Origin: Augochlora pura
Lineage: Eukaryota > Arthropoda > Insecta > Hymenoptera > Halictidae
Length of the DNA: 64,000 bases
NCBI RefSeq assembly: GCF_028453695.1
Contig: NC_135772.1
Location: forward strand, 6,014,001 to 6,078,000
Direction: 5' to 3'
In this document: piece by piece, positions 9,690-20,887 of the stretch
Numbering within the stretch: the stretch's first letter is position 1
Layout of the letters: each line of letters opens with the position of its first letter
Program-made: the position numbers and the translations under genes
Notes under the pieces: model-generated
What the model was told of the DNA's origin: nothing
Database searches by the model: none
Seen by the model: only the letters and a program-made list of their open reading frames with translations

Positions 9690-12600
9690 ATGGATGTCAA
9701 TCCACGAGTATTTTTTGACATAGAAGTGGGCGGTCTCCCAATGGGCAGAGTTGTGTTTGAATTGTTTGCTGATATATGTCCTATAACATGCGAAAATTTT
9801 CGAGCTTTATGTACAGGAGAAAAAGGACTTGGGAAAACAACTAATAAACCATTGCATTATAAAGGAATTGTTTTTCACAGAGTAGTGAAGGATTTTATGA
9901 TTCAGGGTGGTGATTTTTCAGTAGGTAATGGAACAGGAGGTGAATCAATTTATGGAGGAACATTTACAGGTAAATTTTTAAACATTGGTTTGGTTAAAAG
10001 CATTGACAGAGATTGTGTTATAAAGAATAATGTATAAATTAAATAAAATTATGTTTTTCAGATGAAAATTTTATTATAAAACATAATAAATCATTTCTGC
10101 TATCAATGGCTAATCGTGGCAGAGATACAAATGGTTCACAATTTTTTATGTGAGTATACAAAAGAAAGTATTTACATTTATATAAATATATATATCTTTT
10201 GAAGAATGTAAAGCTGTTAATTAATTTCACACTAGATAAAAGAGTGCAAGATGATGTGATAAGTTTTAAATGTTATAAAATTAATGCATTATATCTTTCT
10301 ACCAAAATATTGATTTTGCATGTCACTAATAATTGAAGCTATGCGCTTACTAAAATATTTATAATTGCAAGTCAAAAATTTTGTGTATATAGATTTTATT
10401 TTTTAATCTTTCTACCGGCTCAAAATTATTTTTCTCTGCTGACAGATGTATTCTTTGACAACTACAAAAGGTAAAGGTAATAGGAGTTTAATATATATAT
10501 GTACTGCATATATATATATATATATATTTATTCTCACATTTTAACCATCTTCTAGGCTTTAATATATTTTTAAATGTGCTTTAAATCAATAACAGGAGAT
10601 ACGTTAATTAAATAAAATGAAATTTGGGTGTGTTGATATTTCTAATAGATCTATCGTTTTCCAATTACTGATGCTATGTAAGGTCATTTTAAATTTGATA
10701 ATCTATAGTATGAAATCGTATCGTACGTCTGAAGAATATTAGAAAGCATAGAAATAAGAATATCTTTGGAGGAATGAATAACTTAGCCATATTTCTGTGT
10801 AGTCATGAGGGAAGGGTCTGCACACCACTACTACAACACAATGACCAATGAAAGCTGGCTCTTTCTGTTCATCTCTCATCCCCTTAATCATATTTTGTTG
10901 TTGTAGTACAACACAACCAGCGCCTCACCTCGACAAGTAAGTAATAATTAATATTACCTTGAGCTCTTCCTGCAATTACTTTGGACCACTATACTTATAG
11001 TTAAATACAATCATTTTCAGTGTCCATGTGGTTTTTGGAGAAGTAGTGTCTGGCCAGGAAATTGTTTCACATATTGAGGGACTTCCAGTAGACCGTATGT
11101 CCCGTCCATTACAAGATGCTAAGGTTGTAAATTGTGGAGAGCTTGTGTTGAAGGTCAAAAGTAAAGGTACATTGAATTTTTACAATAATTTGTCTAAAAA
11201 AATAATTAACCTTAAAATTTATTTCATTATTATTATTTGTAGCAAAGAAACGCGAAACAAAAGAGAGTAGTTCGTCAGGCTCAGATTCTGATTCTTATGC
11301 AGAAAAGTCGAAGAAGAAGAAAAAAGCCAAGAAAAGGTATGCATTCCAGAATATTCATTTAAAAAACTAGAACTAGCATTCAGCTAAATAACACTTTTTG
11401 TTACTATTGCAGTAAAAAAAGGGCGAAGTCAGAAGACGGCGAAATACATGATTCAAATGAAGATGATCTAGGAAAACCTCATCCACTTGTATCAGTAACG
11501 AAAATTGATCCAGATGAAATACCGGAAGTACCAGCGAATAAATTTTTGTACAGAGCAGGGCCCACTAATAATGCAAATCAAAAAGAATTTAGACAACATT
11601 ATGGAAGGGATCGGGTACGATCACATAGAAAAACTGGTCGTGTATTTAAAGGAAGAGGAATATTTGTAAGTATTTGTGTACAGTTTATGGTACACGGTAT
11701 GTATGCATTTTTCAAATATTAAAAAATATTTCGTTTATAAATTGTGGTAGCTTCTTCACTCGAACAATAAAGTTAAATACTTATAATCAAATTTCCAGCG
11801 ATATCATACACCCTCACGGAGCCGTTCGAGAAGTGTTACACCACCTCATTGGAAACAGGCTCAGAATCGTACAATTAAATTACATGAATTTCAGGTACAT
11901 AATTATAATAATTTTTAGAAATTTAAAATTTATTTATATTCAATGCTCAACATATTTAGTATATGATGGTTCTATTGCATTATGCAACTGACCGCCAGGT
12001 CAGCGTTGATTACTATTATGAACGAACACGTTTTGCGAAGCTTATCGTATCTGCATTGAAAACAAAATATGATTTGTATTTTTTTTTACCGTCTTATAGA
12101 AAACGAAGATTTTCTCTATTACGTGGTGAAATTAAATTTCCTCATATATTCAGTCTATAGAATAACGACATTAACTTCATGAGTGATTATTTTTAGAAAT
12201 ATAAATTATCTTTTATATTGAAAAATTGCATAATTTTTTAAATTGACTTTTTTGCATTTGTCTATGAAAGGAGAAGAAAGATTTCCAGATTTATATTTTG
12301 GTTCGCAAAAATTTCTAAGAAACACTTATTAAAAATGAGAACTCCAAATATGCATGTAATGTATAGTTAGCAGCTTTTTATTTATTTACGATATTGTGTA
12401 ATTATAATATAAAATTGTATCGCAGAAATTAGAAAAAGAACGTTTAAAGAAAGAAGAGGAAACCAAGAAGCGTGAGGCGGATAGAATTAAAAAATTTACA
12501 GAGAATCCAGATGAAGATAATCAAATAGTGGACAAATTTGATACTGATGCACGGGTATCTGAAGAGCTTGAGAACAAGGAAAACGATCAATTAGAAGAAA

Positions 12601-13112
12601 AGACGGTTGACAATAAAAATATGGAACAGGATCCTGATAACTTGAACACCAATTCTGATGTAAATGATTCAATGATAAAGGATAAAACGGATGGAAAGCA
12701 TAAAAATGAAAAATCAATAAAACGTGACTCACATCGTTCTTACGGCGATAGATCTTCGCGACGGGATTCGCGAGATAGGAGTAGAAGACGTGGAAGTGGT
12801 CGTTCGAGATCACGGGATCGCAGAAGATCTCGGGACAGGGATTATGATCGTAGGAATAGTCGTGACAGACGAAATAGACGAAACTATTATCCACGCAGAC
12901 GAGATTCTTACAGAATAAATAGACCAGGCAGAGAAAATTATAGATATTATGACAGACGCAACGATTATAGAAGGACACATAACTCGAATCCCAATTATGA
13001 TACAGACAAGAATCGAAGAAAGAGTGACAACATGTCGGACTCTAATAATCAACCGAAGTTTAAACGTCGTTCGCGTTCAACTAGTTCTAGTAGTCAACAC
13101 TCCAAAGACTAA
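9690..13112 (+). CDS. PPIG: Nuclear SR-rich cyclophilin, PPIG/Moca-cyp type
   Basis: Eight coding exons (9690-9969, 10062-10149, 10907-10936, 11021-11166, 11243-11336, 11413-11665, 11799-11894, 12426-13112) give 557 residues. Residues 1 to about 180 are a cyclophilin peptidyl-prolyl isomerase domain: RVFFDIEVGG, NFRALCTGEKG, FHRVVKDFMIQGGDF (catalytic Arg and Phe), MANRGRDTNGSQFFI and HVVFGEVVSGQE. The position of cyclophilin A Trp121 is His (APHLDN), as in PPIG/CypH-like nuclear cyclophilins. A Lys/Ser/Glu-rich linker follows, then SRSRSRSVTPP, a charged coiled segment (KLEKERLKKEEETKKRE) and an RS/RD-rich C-terminus ending SSSSQHSKD. This architecture fits a nuclear-speckle protein linked to splicing and the Pol II CTD. 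Exon 3 is a 30-nt microexon. A 5' UTR acceptor (TTCCAG) lies at 9661-9665, just before the ATG. Confidence 0.94.
10491..10530. repeat. TA microsatellite in cyclophilin intron
   Basis: An AT dinucleotide run, interrupted by GTACTGC, within the intron between exons 2 and 3 of the cyclophilin gene. Confidence 0.8.
10829..10908. other. Inverted repeat spanning the microexon acceptor
   Basis: TACTACAACACAA (from 10829) is nearly complementary to TTGTTGTTGTAGTA (10895-10908), which contains the acceptor AG of the 30-nt exon at 10907. RNA pairing could hide the splice site. The pairing is visible in sequence; a regulatory role is inference. Confidence 0.45.
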
Positions 13113-14248
13113 ATTTTTTGTTCTTTTATTATTTACGTAATATCCGGAAATATTATTTATGAAGCAATCTGCGTCTATTTACATTGTTTGCAAATTTTAA
13201 TTCAAGTTCATTTCTTGTCCCGACATATTTGAATTTTTGTATAGATTGTCTAGCCTCATATTTACTATGAATTCAATAATATTAACACCAATATTTAAAT
13301 GTAAATTACGATTTATATATAGTTATGTGACAGTTTCTTTTTATATTTTTGTCATGAGGTTACATTATATTCAAGGATATAAACCTTTCATTGTCAAGAA
13401 AAATTCTATAATACATACAGGCTAAAATAATTGAATGAACAGTAAATGTGTCTTCTAATTGCATTATACTGTAAATTAAAGATACTTTCATTATAAGTCA
13501 ATAAGGTATAAGTTGTATTTCAATATTCTATTTTAGGGTGATTACCTCGTGCACGTACAACTTCTTTGTACATTCTGCAATTTGTGACATATGTTTTATT
13601 GTACTTTGTGACTGTATGCTTACAAAATTGCAAAATTGCAGAATTCACGTAAAAGTAAGAAATGTAACTGAACATTGTTTGGACGTTTGATACTTAAATT
13701 AGTACTAAATTGTTCGAGAGCTTTAAATAATTCGAATAGTCGAGTATTCAGCTCGTTCTTCAGATACTTAATTCGTTCCGTGAACTATGCATTTCTCTGT
13801 AATTTTAAAACAATTTTAATTAAGGCATTATGTAAAAATTAAAAATTAAAAAACAATTCATGATAATTATGTCTACAAAATTATTTTTACAAGCTGTTTT
13901 TTATCTACATTTGATTTAAACAGAAAAAATTCCTATTCTTTAAGCAAGCTTCAATAATCTTTAAATTGCTATGAATCAATAGAAATTTGTCGAAAAAAGT
14001 TCTGGCAAAATTAACATTAATTTCACAAATAGCCCTTACTCTTACCACATGGTGATGCAACATAGTCACTAAATTAATTTTTTTAAAAGTGGTAGCATTG
14101 ATGATCGGAAGTTGCCGTGTGAAATTCTTTGTGCTGATTGGCTTCCAAAAATTGTTTACGTTAGAGATTGTGAGTTCAAAAGTTATGTGATTGACAGCGC
14201 GTAATTAAGTACAGAGTTATTTGTGTATTCATTTGAAAGATTATTGCA
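13113..14248. other. 3' UTR of cyclophilin and MELK promoter
   Basis: AT-rich DNA with no protein-like frame. About 115 bp before the MELK start codon is GTGCTGATTGGCTTCC (14131-14146), containing an inverted CCAAT box (ATTGG) typical of cell-cycle gene promoters. It resembles the core of the duplicated module at 7741 and 9064. Confidence 0.45.
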
Positions 14249-17200
14249 ATGGTGCGACATGCTGCGCTCAAAGGTTTATACGATTTGGAAAAGACTATTG
14301 GAAGTGGAGGTTTTGCAAAAGTTAAACTTGCAACGCATGTTGCGACCGGCGAAAAAGTTGCTATCAAAATAATGGACAAAGCTGCACTGGGCGTAAGTAG
14401 CTTTAAAATTGAGTAAGTATGTCAATTTTGTTCAATTCGATTGAAATAATTGTTTGTATTTTTAGGATGACTTGCCAAGGGTTAAATTGGAAGTTAAAGC
14501 ACTGAAAACTTTATTACATCAACATATTTGTAGATTATATCAAGTAATAGAAACAGAGAGCCATTATTTTATGGTGATAGAATATTGTTCAGGAGGAGAA
14601 TTATTCGACCACATTGGTAACATTTTCAGTCATAGTTCTATTCTATTTCTCTAAAATTAATTAAATTTACTTTATTCTATAGCGTTGACAACCTATAATC
14701 AATATAATTGTTACTAATGTAGTTATTTATTGTTTAAGTAGTTTAAGGAGGTAAATAAATAATTAAAATATAATTTTTATTTTCAGTGGAAAAAAATAGG
14801 CTATCTGAAGCAGAATCAAGGAAATTTTTTCGTCAAATTGTCTCTGCTGTATCATATCTACATAGTTTAGGATATGCACATCGTGACTTAAAACCAGTAA
14901 GCTAATCTCTTTTTATATTTGCTTACATATAAATGCCAAACAATATTATTTTGTACATAGGAAAATGTTTTACTGGATAGAGATGAAAATTTAAAGCTCA
15001 TAGACTTTGGATTATGCGCAAAGCCAAAAAATGGAATAGAATCACATTTACAAACATCGTGTGGCTCCCCAAATTATGCTGCCCCAGAACTTATATTAGG
15101 AAAAAAATATTTAGGTATTTATTATTTTCCTTAGATACATTTTTAAATATCTTTATTATGTACACATCTTGTTACAATGTTAAAAGTAAACTAATTTTGT
15201 ATTTGTAGGTTCTGAAGTGGATATATGGAGTATGGGAGTTCTGTTGTATGCATTACTTTGTGGTTTTCTCCCTTTTGATGATAACAGTATAGAAAGTCTT
15301 TATAGAAAGATTCTTGTAAGTATTTTGTTTTATATACAAATAATTTGTAATGGTACAAAATAAATACGAATTCCATTCATATGATTTCCTTGTGGAAAGT
15401 ACTCATAACGGTTTAATTTTTTAGAGTGGGAAATATGATGAACCAAGTTATTTATCAAATAGCAGTAGAAGACTTATACGAGCAATGTTACAGATAGATC
15501 CAAAGAAGAGGATAACTATACAAGAATTGTGCAATCACCCATGGATCACAGCAGGATTTCTCAACCCTGTTTCATTTTTGCACAAAACCAATGTAAGGTG
15601 TTTTTATTATTCAGTAATATATAGGGTAGGGCTTGTACAACAGATCACTTGAATAACTCCTGTCTTTAAAGATAGAAAAGAAAGATCCAGTCATAAATTG
15701 CTTTGGATTGTCGAATGCTAATGAAATTTCGTCTGAAGATTCTGGCAAAACATCTGTCAAAAATATCTTGTACAAGAGAAGATAAAAAATTAGTATCGTA
15801 TTTTGAAAAATACCTCACAATACTCTAGGAATTACTAATTTCATATCTTAAAAACTAAAGCTCCTACAAAAAAAGGGTTTCAAACAAAAAGTTATTTCCT
15901 TGTTTTACATAAAATAGGATTCTGGAATAAAATATTCAGTTCGTTTCCTAGTTTTCCATCCATATAAAATTTAGTCACCATATTATGTGTCCCTTTAAAT
16001 ACAACAATTTTTGCTTACACATTTTAGACATTTTTTTTATTGTTGAAGACAAACGAGTTATTCAGCTGATCTGTTTTGAATGCCTCACCCTGTATATGGA
16101 AAAATTTAATAAATGTTTTGTATTTACAGTTTGAAAAAGATAATGATGTATTAAGTACTATGTCTGCAATATGTGGTGAACATGCTTCAGATATATGGAA
16201 GAAACTCTTAAAAAGTGATCGGACTGATTATAAGACTGCCACATATCTTCTACTTTTGGACAGAAAACTTCGTGGTCTCTCACTTCGAATATCATCTTCA
16301 GCAAAGTCTTATTTTAAACCAGAGGTAAAGTAATATACTAACTGTATATATTTTTCAAAATACCATATGTTTTTTTTATTATTTATAGAATGGAGAAGGA
16401 ATAAATAATATTATAACAAAACTCGATTATTCTCCAAGAAGCAAACTTAATAGGAAATCACCAGTATCAGAAGCAACTTATAACATTCTGCCAAGCACGC
16501 CTGAAACAATTAACAGTAAATTACTATACATTTTATGCATGTTGTTAATATATGTGTAGTTATAGTTTACTTTTTATTATGTTCATCTAGATGATAATTT
16601 CATGGCACCGCATTTGCCTGGACGAAAACGACTTCGAAGCAAAGAAGTAGACGATATATGTTCCCCTGGTATGTTGAATAAAATAACAAATTTTGTTTTC
16701 CTGTCCTTTATGCAATTTAGAAAAGAAACTTTGTTTTAAATAAATCTGCACTTATGCCTTTTCATGAAAGTTAAATGTACTTTTGCTCTATTACAACCAT
16801 GGTGCTTAGTGTTGTAATATATTTTCTAAAGTTTATTTCTAATTAGGTGATGGTAGCTACCTAATTAGAAACTTTAATGAAAGTTTTCAAGTGCCATTAA
16901 TTGCTGTAGTTGTGTGAAAAGCAGATAATTAGCGAAGAGCAGCGACTTGTGAACAAACACAATTTGGGGTTACAAATAACTGCCTGTAAGAATTCTTTAT
17001 CCTGTTCCTTTTCAAAAGGTACAACACCTTTTACGTCATCGCCTTTCATCTAAGTTACTGAAGTTTCTTCAATCTTCTACTTGTCAATGCTTTCTGTCTT
17101 GTTAATTAAGTTTCACATAAATTTTCCACTAAATAATATTACAAATAAATATGTTTACAGTTCCTGCTAAAAGAACCGTAGAAAAGGATAGAACTATTTC

Positions 17201-18154
17201 CACTCCAACTAATACACCAATATTAGAAACACGGTAAATTTTTGTAATGTATAAAAAGACATAATTATAATCGTATTACTATATAAAAAAGGTTATTACT
17301 TTTAGAGGAACGCAGTCGTCTACGCCAGGTAGTGCTAGAAAAGTAATAATGGGTTTAGAACGCGGCTTGAATCGAGTACGGTGTGTTCTTACACCTAAGC
17401 GACGCGTTAAGAATGAAAATATTGATCCTGACCAACCCAATATACTGTCTGGCAAAGTTTGTATCTTAATTAGGCACATTAAAAGCGTTGTACACACTTT
17501 AAATTATCTAATTTTTTACATAACATATTTTGTTATTGTTAAAGGGTCTCTTCAATGTATCGTCGACGTCCAGCGACGATCCTAAATATGTACTCTCACA
17601 ATTACGTCGAGCACTTCGACGTAAAGGAATTATGTGTCATCAAAAAGGGTAAAGTAAAACATTATATTAGAACGTTAATAATTTTAATAGATTGTTTAAT
17701 ATGATGAATTTAAAAATGAAGTAAACATACCAACTTGAAATTTGTTTCTTTGCGGTTTGACTGTGATTTATATCTTCATAATATTTAAACATGTTTAAAT
17801 AATATTTCAAAAATCTAAATTTCATTTTATTTTGAATATTCAAATTTTCATAAATATTTTAATATCTTTATGTGTACCCACAGATTCATCCTTCAGGGAG
17901 AAACAGAAGATTCTACAGAAGGAAACAAAGATGCAACAAGGCCATTTTCCTCTAGAAACGCCTGCTCGTTTGAGTTGGAAGTGTGCTTATTAGAGGGTGT
18001 GTCGAACGACAAATTATTAGTTGGTATTCGAAGGAAGAGATTGAAAGGGGATGCGTGGGTTTATAAACGTGTATGTGAAGAAGTTCTTGCTCTTGCAGCC
18101 AAAGATCTCTCCACAGAATCTGAGGGTTCGACAGAATCAAAATGTCCGATTTGA
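14249..18154 (+). CDS. MELK: Maternal embryonic leucine zipper kinase (MELK)
   Basis: Thirteen exons (14249-14392, 14466-14616, 14787-14896, 14961-15114, 15209-15315, 15425-15592, 16130-16324, 16389-16515, 16591-16668, 17161-17233, 17306-17456, 17545-17648, 17884-18154) give 610 residues. MELK is a Ser/Thr kinase of the AMPK/SNF1-related group acting in mitosis and asymmetric division (C. elegans PIG-1). Every kinase motif is present, at the human numbering: glycine loop GSGGFAKV (18-25), K40 in VAIK, HRDLKPEN with D132, DFG with D150, and T-loop T167 and S171 in TSCGSPNYAAPEL. A UBA-like segment (about 279-325, ending TATYLLLLDRK) follows. After a disordered linker comes LERGLNRVRCVLTPKRR, then the KA1 domain (about 487-590) with FELEVCLLEG and GIRRKRLKGDAWVYKR. 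Intron phases all close. One donor (exon 11) is the weaker GTTTGT. An extra in-phase exon at 15672 may give a short isoform. Confidence 0.95.
15672..15785 (+). CDS. MELK: Putative alternative terminal exon of MELK
   Basis: Inside the intron between exons 6 and 7, an acceptor TTTAAAG at 15665-15671 opens a 38-codon frame in the correct phase (0). It begins IEKKDPVINCFGLSNANEIS and ends NILYKRR with a TAA at 15783-15785. Use of this exon after HKTN would give a 315-residue protein with an intact kinase domain but no UBA-like or KA1 region. The composition looks coding, with no stop before the end. No canonical donor follows, so it would be terminal or retained sequence rather than a cassette exon. 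Whether it is transcribed as such cannot be seen. Confidence 0.35.
   Translation: MEKKDPVINCFGLSNANEISSEDSGKTSVKNILYKRR
16789..16876. other. Two adjacent perfect hairpins in a MELK intron
   Basis: TATTACAAC (16789-16797) pairs with GTTGTAATA (16811-16819). Next to it TTCTAATTAGGT (16837-16848) pairs with ACCTAATTAGAA (16859-16870), extended outward by TAAAGTTT and AAACTTTA. Both sit in the 492-bp intron between exons 9 and 10, the gene's longest apart from the 537-bp intron after exon 6. They may be the remains of a small inverted-repeat element. Confidence 0.55.
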
Positions 18155-20837
18155 AATGTCGTTATTGTATTTGTAGTAGCAACTATGCAAACATTTATAA
18201 GAATTTGTACAACTCTGGAAGTTCGACAGATAATATTACTGCCCTTTGATCTCTGTTAAATAGATTATGAAAACTGTGTAGACATGAAAGGTGCTTTACA
18301 TTTTCTGAGTGTAAAGTCTCGGTAGATATCTTCCACGGCAGCTATATAACCAGTGACATATGCGCAAAAGCGAATCACTATCTGCCATTAAAATATTTCT
18401 TCGTAGAAGAAATAATTAACAGGGGAATTATTGTATCAAATACAAGTACTGATGTAAGTATTTTTTTGGAATTTTAAAGAATCGCGTAATCGTGCAGTCC
18501 TGACGAGAATTCAAACCGCCCATTGTGTAATATTATTTATACAGTATGAAAGAAGTAGAAATAAATTATATATTACATCTTATTGCCTGTACTCGATATA
18601 GTCTTATGGTAATATAAGATGAAAGTATTTTCTATTTTACTAGAGTGTATCATTATATTTACAAAGAATCTAAAAAAGCAATAAATATAAGAAACATATT
18701 TTCACAGACAGGATTAATGTTTTTTCAGCTCCTAAATTGATAACTTAATCAAGTTATAAATACGTACTAGAACAAAGGATCGTTTTTATAAAAACTCTAC
18801 GACGCATCCGAACCCTTTTCCTCTGAATTTGTAGAGCTATATTTTGCGTTTACACCACGGATATAAAGTATCGCGGCTTGTTTGAACCACGGCATCTTCA
18901 CAAGAACAACTATGGACAGGCGAAGTTATAAAATCACCACAAATCGATCAGCATAAAGTAAAGCCGCGTGCACTTTGTTTTATGGGAGCCAAACCTTTTA
19001 TCTCTACCCGCTCAATAATCGACGGCCCTTGCTCGTATCCTTGAATAGCCTATTCCGGCTGGGTTCGATCGGAACGGTCTTTTTTCTGAACATCGATCGA
19101 AACAAAGCGGATCTACAGAAAGCCGAGGCGTTCCGCTGAAAGACGTAAACCCTGGAATGAAGACATTCAGACATCAGTCCGAACATTTAGCATCTGCAAT
19201 GTCCATGTACAACTGCTTCCACTCGAAATGGATAATAGATATGCTCGTGAACAGGATGGTTCCGTAAAAAATTCTGTCGTTGATAAGTAGAAAAGTTGCG
19301 CAAGCAAAGCGGGGTTGATATTTGTAGAAGAGCCCTTATTTATGATACTCTAGTACCTGGGTTGCTTCTGAGATACTCGAAAGTAAAACAAAAGTTTTCT
19401 GGATGTCCGAGTATTTCATAAGATATATGAGATACATGAAATATAAGAGGAATTAAAATCGCGTACAATCAGAGTTGGGCAAGTTTAATTGATGACTAAA
19501 AATATGACTAACGTTAATCTAATTAAATTAGTCATCAATCATTTTCTCAAACATATCTGCTTACCTTCATGTTCGGCAAAACTACCTTCGTTAGTCACAA
19601 TTACATTTCCATTGATATTTATGATTACTAATTAGTCAATAATCATTTATCATATTGAAAATAATTTTTGACTGCTTTAACAATTTAATTTATTTAGACT
19701 TGTGCAATTTGTTATTGTATCACAACTTGTGATAAACTTGTACAATTTAATTTATTTATTATCGGACAATCTTTCTCATGGATACCTGAGTAGCTAGATA
19801 TCTCGGAAGCTAATTAGTTTAAATCTTTGTGCGGGAAAACCGATGTAATCAAATCTTTTAAAATTTATTTGTTAATATTTGTTTACGATATTTATCAGTG
19901 TATTTATATAATAATATACTCATTGACGGACATGATATAAATAAAATATTTTCACAACAAAGAATATCTCGAGCTGCAAAGAAAATTTAAGTTAGACTTA
20001 GGAAGAAATTATAAATTTATAAACAACATTTGAAATTTATACGATACCGTTATCACAGCTCTTTCTTAAGGAAGTTATATCATCTGATGTACAAATTGTT
20101 GAATATTATTTATCTAAAACGAGGAACTTATTTTCGTCTATATTATTTTTTGTTTTGTTGTTTTGCAAATATCTCATTTACTAAAATCTTTAATGGCCAT
20201 CATTTCTAGAAAAATGTACTCTTGAGAAAAATTATTGCTACCTAATTTAATCATGTATTCTCTGACATGTTTTTTCTTGTTATCAATAATTATACTATAA
20301 TTAGATCCAGATCAATTGCGATTTGCAGTGTTTTGAACGTCTAATTTTTGTAGCTTCAGTTGAGAAATATTATAAATTTTTTGCTATTGATAAAATTTCT
20401 TTCTAATGTCTTGAGAAGGTTTTTAGTGTGGTACTTTATAGCCTGAAGAAGCATAGTACCATCACGGGGCTGAGATGCTCCAGCTAGATGGAACACTCGG
20501 TATGAGAAAATATAATCGGAACACTGGTTGATCATTAGTAAATCTGACTAATCAATTTTTTGCAAGCAAGGAGGAAGTTGGCACTTAAAGGGGAAGATGC
20601 ACAATCCTATCCTTTAGCTAGGCGTCGCGAGCTGAATAATGTCGTGGTAAGGCACGGTGTTTCGCGAGTTAGCCGTCGATTAATTAAACAGGTTATTTCG
20701 CGAAATTAATCAAACAGTGTGAGGGAGAGGAAGAGGGAGAGAGAAGAAGAGAGCGGGGACAAAAAGTGAGGAGTATATAGATGAAGTAACCGGCGCGAGA
20801 TGTAGTCCTAAGTCGCTCGAGCATAAATTACAATTAA
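18155..20837. other. MELK 3' UTR and start of gene-poor region
   Basis: The first 550 bp are presumably MELK 3' UTR, with an AATAAA in AGCAATAAATAT near 18680. From 19470 the sequence AGAGTTGGGCAAGTTTAATT resembles a hAT-type terminal repeat, followed by TTGATGACTAA and its inverse TTAGTCATCAA (about 19490-19537), but no matching second end was found. A purine-rich GA-repeat block lies at 20700-20760. No protein-like frame is visible. Confidence 0.4.
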
Positions 20838-20887
20838 CCGTAGCATGCGTGGCTGTTGCGTGTGCAACACGCGCATGCATGTTACGG
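20838..20887 (+). other. 50-nt hairpin, strong stem
   Basis: CCGTAGCATGCGTG on the left pairs with CGCGCATGCATGTTACGG on the right. Fourteen consecutive base pairs (one or two G-U) are followed by a small internal bulge and a GTTGC/GCAAC stem around a GTGT loop. It is shorter than a usual microRNA precursor unless the AT-rich flanks pair further. Function is unknown. Confidence 0.5.

Noticed and set aside
10446..10471. Alternative microexon (GACAG acceptor, ACTACAAAAG then GTAAAG) in the cyclophilin intron
   Set aside because: It introduces a stop in the required phase, whereas the segment at 10907-10936 restores the conserved APHLD motif in phase.
12496..12978. 160-codon minus-strand open frame
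   Set aside because: It is antisense to the RS-rich last exon of the cyclophilin gene; the stop-free frame follows from the AGA/CGA codon bias of that exon.
19470..19760. Possible hAT element starting AGAGTTGGGCAAG
   Set aside because: Only one terminal-repeat-like end is visible, with no 8-bp duplication or partner end, so it is not listed as an element.
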